Part shown: positions 8,536 through 11,318 of the stretch, in pieces
Numbering within the stretch: the stretch's first letter is position 1
Layout: the number at the start of each line of letters is the position of its first letter
DNA from: Larix sibirica
Lineage: Eukaryota > Streptophyta > Pinopsida > Pinales > Pinaceae
Assembly (NCBI GenBank): GCA_004151065.3
Contig: NWUY0300002116.1
Coordinates: 11,293-22,610, forward strand
Length of the DNA stretch: 11,318 nucleotides
Reading direction: 5' to 3'
The notes under the pieces: generated by a model
What the model was told of the DNA's origin: nothing
The model's input: the letters and a program-made list of their open reading frames with translations, nothing else
Databases searched by the model: none
Made by a program: the position numbers and the translations under genes

Positions 8536-8750
8536 AGTATTATGCTTCTTTTACCACTAAGTGTCTCTGTTATGTGGGAGAAAATTAGTTTGGAGCCTTC
8601 CTTGTAGTGAGGAACAATGCAATCTATTCTAAGTGATTTGGAATGGCTTCTATTCTAAATAATGCAGTGTTTGGTAGCTAATCATCTACTGGGCCAGTAG
8701 CTTATCCATAGTTAATGCAAGACAGATGATCTAGTCCATGGTTATGTTTC
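8536..8750 (-). pseudogene. Linker between RNase H and integrase
   Basis: In the integrase frame this reads LDHLSCINYG, then NTALFRIEAIPNHLE and IALFLTTRKAPN, and finally RHLVVKEA just before the zinc-finger part. This matches the usual variable linker after RNase H in plant Ty3/gypsy pol. Several TAG and TAA stops lie in it. Confidence 0.6.
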
Positions 8751-8760
8751 TCAAGGCTTA
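8751..8760 (-). other. Frameshift between RNase H and integrase
   Basis: The frame coding FEVIVKP meets a TGA here, while the neighbouring frame takes over with EKHNHGLDHLSC and runs into the integrase. Such proteins normally read straight through a KPGKxNxxxDxLS-like stretch, so a small indel occurred here. It is the only frame change needed between RT and the integrase stop. Confidence 0.75.
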
Positions 8761-9269
8761 ACGATAACCTCAAATGAGACTTCTTGAAACAACAGTAACC
8801 ATATGTATATAATTCCTTCTAATATCGGTTTTTGCACCAAGTAATTCAGGGAAGAATGGTCCATGAATAACTTGAAAGGTCCTCCAAAAATATTGTGGCA
8901 GAACTTCTATAATGCATAAATCATAGCCAATCCCTCTCATTCTATGCTAGTGTAGTTTTTTTTTTATTGCGATGGCTTTATGCTAGAAAAATACACAGGA
9001 TGGTCCATCTCACCTTCGCTAGGTTGGGCCAGTACAACTCCCAGGGTTATTCTTGATGCATCTATATGAACATGGAATTCCTTCTTCCAATTAGGAAAAG
9101 CAAGGATTGGGGAATTTACCATTATATTTTGGAGCACGTTGAATGCTTACTTACAATCTTCATTGCATTGAAAACTCTTGTTCTTCTTTAACAGTTTATC
9201 CAACGGTGCAATAATGGATGCATAGTTTCCGATGAATCTTCGATAATATTTGGTATGACACAATGTGGG
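8751..9269 (-). pseudogene. RNase H domain
   Basis: Continues the RT frame after the stop at 9270. Landmarks are TKYYRRFIGNYASIIAPLDK (the connection region), then FHVHIDASRITLGVVLAQP with the first catalytic Asp in DAS, then EGLAMIYALQKFCHNIF and FMDHSSLNYLVQKP. Stops fall at CK-stop-AFNVL, SQ-stop-KKNYTSIE and SIE-stop-EGLAM, each fitting a Gln or Arg codon hit by C-to-T. RNase H would degrade the RNA strand during reverse transcription. The domain ends at EVSFEVIVKP, where the frame is lost. Confidence 0.88.
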
Positions 9270-9986
9270 TCACAAATTTTTTACTATTCTTGGTGCCTGT
9301 ATATTAACAATAACATCAATTTTCGCAAGTTCAACTAGCACACCATATTTACAGGCAATATGTCCTAGCAAGTTACCAAAAGGTAAATAGAATATGCACT
9401 TCCATATATTTAATGAGATCCCCATTTGTCTGCAATGATCCAACATGATTTGAAGGAGATAAACATGGTCTTTGAGTATATTGTAAAACATCCATTCATC
9501 TAGATAAAATTCAAAGAACTTATGAAGGAACTCACGCAAAGATGCTATCACTATCCTTGAAAAGAATGCTAGAGCATTATTAATCCCAAATGGAATAACA
9601 TTGTATGTGAATGATCTCCATTCAGTAGTAAATGTGGTATTCTTCATATCTTCTTTTGCGATCCCTACCTGGTGATATCTGGAGAAGCCATCTATGAAAG
9701 AATATGCTTCGTTTCCCACAACTTGGTCTAACACTTCATCATTGAAGGGCATTGGAAAGGGGTCATGGACGCAAGAAGTATTCAGGCTATGGTAATATAA
9801 ACAAACTTGGATATCCTCGATATCCTTCTTTCTTTGGATCACAATGGGATTGATCCACTCAAATTCATCGATAGGGAATATTAAGCATGCATTCAATATA
9901 TGGTTAGTCTCCTTCTTAACCTTTTGCTTGACCCGAGGGTTCAGTCGATATGGATGGTGTTTGATAGGATTTGAATCTAGTTTCAA
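9270..9986 (-). pseudogene. Reverse transcriptase core, open but with altered active site
   Basis: A 238-codon stretch without stops. It contains HHPYRLNPRVKQKVK, EWINPIVIQRKKD, the motif A region YSFIDGFSRYHQV with its Asp (9690-9692), TTFTTEWRSFTYNVIPFGI, and the motif C region FEFYLDEW. In active enzymes the last motif is YxDD; here the second Asp is Glu (codon 9495-9497), which would be expected to cripple polymerisation. The motif upstream of A, usually VDLRKLN or VDYRSLN, is CLYYHSLN, losing another conserved Asp. The first residue shown is a TTG in mid-protein, so 9986 is not a natural start. The frame continues past the TGA at 9270 into the RNase H part. Confidence 0.93.
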
Positions 9987-10226
9987 TATGATATTTATAT
10001 CTCCTAGATGGTATCCCTAAATTCCCTTAAGTTCGTGAATATTTGAGGAAACAAGTCTTCATACTCTTTCAGAAGAGATGCAATTTTCTGAGAGTACTTG
10101 ATCATCCTAGTAATCCCCAATTGCTTCCATATTTGGTTAATATTTAATTCCAATATTGATCTTCTTCAACTGCAAAGGTTAGGAATATATAGCTCCAGTA
10201 CCTTCAATTTTGGCGTGTCTAACTTC
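9987..10226 (-). pseudogene. Linker upstream of reverse transcriptase, with a frame detour
   Basis: It reads VRHAKIEGTGAIYS, then PLQLKKINIGIKY and NMEAIGDY-stop-DDQVLSE, which is the familiar linker ahead of RT in this type of pol. The stop in GDY-stop-DD (10107-10109) fits a Trp codon hit by G-to-A. Between 10087 and 10034 the coding-like frame is a different one (KIASLLKEYEDLFPQIFT), after which the original frame resumes with ELKGI. This implies two compensating small indels. Confidence 0.75.
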
Positions 10227-10700
10227 TCAGACACCCTCGGACTCCTGTAAACTAAGGTGTCGCAATTGTTCTACTTCATCTGGTTCTGGCTCTCCTTGCT
10301 TTGTTTTTGCACAACATACAAGTTGTCTCATCTCTACATGGAAGTGCGTCAATTCTTGATGTACCGAGAATATGTATGAGTGGTCAATCTCGCACAACCG
10401 GTCAGTAAATAATGCACCCTTGACAATAGTTATTGCTTTCATTACCATGTCTCTTGTTGCAGAGAAGGAAAAGTCTTGATAGAACTTTGCATGTAGCTTC
10501 TTCCAATAGTCAGTTTTCCTTCTTGTGTCTTCATGTAGATACCAAGACTTCAGGATAGGTCCAATATCATGGAAGAATTGGTGGAACCAGAACTACATTT
10601 CTAATACTCCTAATTCCCACTGGCGCTCCTAGATTTCAATATGTTTATCAAGATTAGAGTCCCCCATGTAGACTTGTTTTTCCATGTTAGTATGCAGGGA
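10227..10700 (-). pseudogene. Capsid (gag)-like segment directly before the RT linker
   Basis: Contains DSNLDKHIEI, FHQFFHDIGPILKSWYL and RRKTDYWKKLHAKFYQDFSF, a pattern of aromatic and hydrophobic helix positions like the retrotransposon gag capsid family. It is followed by a long helical part (VMKAITIVKGALFTD, ELTHFHVEMRQLV) and an acidic tail (GEPEPDEVEQLRH) ending at the TGA at 10227. After that the same frame continues into the RT linker. No CCHC zinc knuckle and no protease motif are seen between this part and RT. The family assignment is by pattern only. Confidence 0.5.
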
Positions 10701-11318
10701 CGGCTTGAACCTGATCATCAAAGTAATCTACATGGTATTCAGAAGCCAATAAATTAATCTCTATTCATTTCCCACCATCACGTGGGAGTATCTCTAAACA
10801 CTGTATCCAATACACATGTGGTATTTCTCCACTGCCTTGGCTTCCATCTCCTGTAAGATTGTATCAAGATGATTGGTTCAATCATATGTTAGTGCTTGAT
10901 TAAATTCTACACTGATCCACCTAAAACAATTCACCATTGCACAGTTTCTGGATGAGACCTCATGATGTTTATTTTTCTAGTTGTCCCAATCATCCTCAGA
11001 GTCACTGTCCAAGGACTAAATGCTTCTCCAGCTCACAGAACCTTCTACGGTTGGATTCACATAGTCATATCTCTATCCTACAGTCAGAAAGTAGATCCTG
11101 TATAACACATCTTGTTCCATTTGATCCTGAATGGGATCGATGTACCATGGACATTGGTGTGGATCTAATGGTTGGGTAACCTTCATACCATCTGCCTTGA
11201 AGTTCATCATTTTGTTCTTTAAATTAGTTATGCCATAGTTCTCATAGGCCCATTGAATACTAAGTAGTGTTCTATAAGGATATCTTTCTCCCATGGTCGC
11301 AATGACTTTGACGTTTGT
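10701..11318 (-). pseudogene. Upstream polyprotein segment, cut by the window end
   Basis: It is in the same frame as the capsid-like part. The open piece 11294-11073 has GERYPYRTLLSIQWAYENYG, then MKVTQPLDPHQCPWYIDP and QDVLYRIYFLTVG. After a TAG the frame goes on with VNPTVEGSVSWRSI and SLDSDSEDDWDN, then EMEAKAVEKYHMCIGYS, with stops between. The first piece could be the tail of a protease-containing region, but no D-T/S-G motif is in view and I cannot assign it. Frame continuity is poor at 10700-10760. Confidence 0.45.

Larger units (their letters stand above)
577..11318 (-). mobile_element. Decayed Ty3/gypsy-type LTR retrotransposon, partial
   Basis: The minus strand carries, in order, a capsid-like segment, reverse transcriptase, RNase H, integrase and a further long 3' reading frame. 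The order RT-RNase H-integrase is the Ty3/gypsy order; Ty1/copia elements place integrase before RT. All parts are interrupted by in-frame stops and a few frameshifts, so this is a dead copy. The 5' side runs off the right end of the window, so the 5' LTR, primer binding site and most of gag are not seen. The left limit is set at a possible LTR edge at 577 and is uncertain. The pol part is secure. That the 3' frame belongs to the same element is inferred from strand, close spacing after integrase and the same style of decay; a nested second element is the alternative. Confidence 0.85.
7379..11318 (-). pseudogene. pol: Ty3/gypsy polyprotein (capsid-like, RT, RNase H, integrase), 5' partial
   Basis: One frame can be followed from the window end at 11318 down to about 8757, then a single frameshift leads into the frame that runs to the stop at 7379. 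Segments in order are an unassigned N-terminal part, a capsid-like part, a linker, RT, RNase H and integrase. About twenty or more in-frame stops interrupt it, yet indels are few. The product would have packaged, copied and integrated the element. Catalytic damage beyond the stops includes the YLDE motif in RT and a lost zinc-finger cysteine in integrase. No protease D-T/S-G motif is visible inside the window. The start lies beyond the right end. Confidence 0.9.

Noticed and set aside
6082-10226. U-to-C RNA editing restoring stop codons, as in some fern, lycophyte and hornwort organelles
   Set aside because: The same three stop types are restored there, but this is a nuclear-type retroelement with frameshifts and lost catalytic residues, and nothing suggests organelle origin.
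1-11318. tRNA, rRNA, CRISPR array, operon or host gene
   Set aside because: No cloverleaf, conserved rRNA block, regular spacer array, bacterial gene spacing or intact host reading frame was found by eye on either strand.

Overview
The window looks like a stretch of a large, AT-rich, repeat-dense plant nuclear genome. It is filled mostly by one long, decayed Ty3/gypsy-type LTR retrotransposon on the minus strand. The pol protein style suggests a gymnosperm, but that rests on memory of such sequences and no search was made. No intact host gene, RNA gene, CRISPR array or bacterial feature was seen.

Layout, reading the minus strand from right to left. (1) 11318-10227: the 5' part of a polyprotein, cut by the window end, ending in a capsid (gag)-like segment. 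(2) 10226-9987: the linker before reverse transcriptase. (3) 9986-9270: a reverse transcriptase core that is still open, but with YLDE in place of the usual YxDD. (4) 9269-8751: RNase H, in the same frame, broken by stops. (5) After one frameshift near 8751-8760, the integrase, which stops at 7379. Its catalytic D-61-D-35-E spacing is intact, but one zinc-finger cysteine is lost. (6) 7239-923: a second long, decayed open frame beginning 139 bases after the integrase stop. It sits where some plant elements carry an extra 3' ORF, and I do not recognise its protein. (7) Left of about 920: a possible 3' LTR remnant from 577, then older degenerate repeats (1-582).

The most striking structure lies inside the 3' ORF: a direct tandem duplication of about 2.5 kb (1087-3593 and 3595-6081), with a single N (3594) exactly at the junction. 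The copies run at a constant offset of 2488 bases, apart from one 20-bp minisatellite unit, and differ by only a few percent by eye. They share most of their in-frame stops, so the gene was already dead before it was duplicated. Four positions have CAG or CAA in one copy and TAG or TAA in the other. With the general run of stops being TAA, TAG and TGA where CAA, CAG and CGA would fit, this points to decay by cytosine deamination in silenced, methylated DNA.

Functionally, the polyprotein would have supplied particle, copying and integration activities. The role of the 3' ORF is unknown; it has coiled-coil-like and basic C-terminal parts. Nothing here looks able to move by itself now. The 5' LTR, primer binding site, main gag and any protease motif are outside the window or not recognisable.
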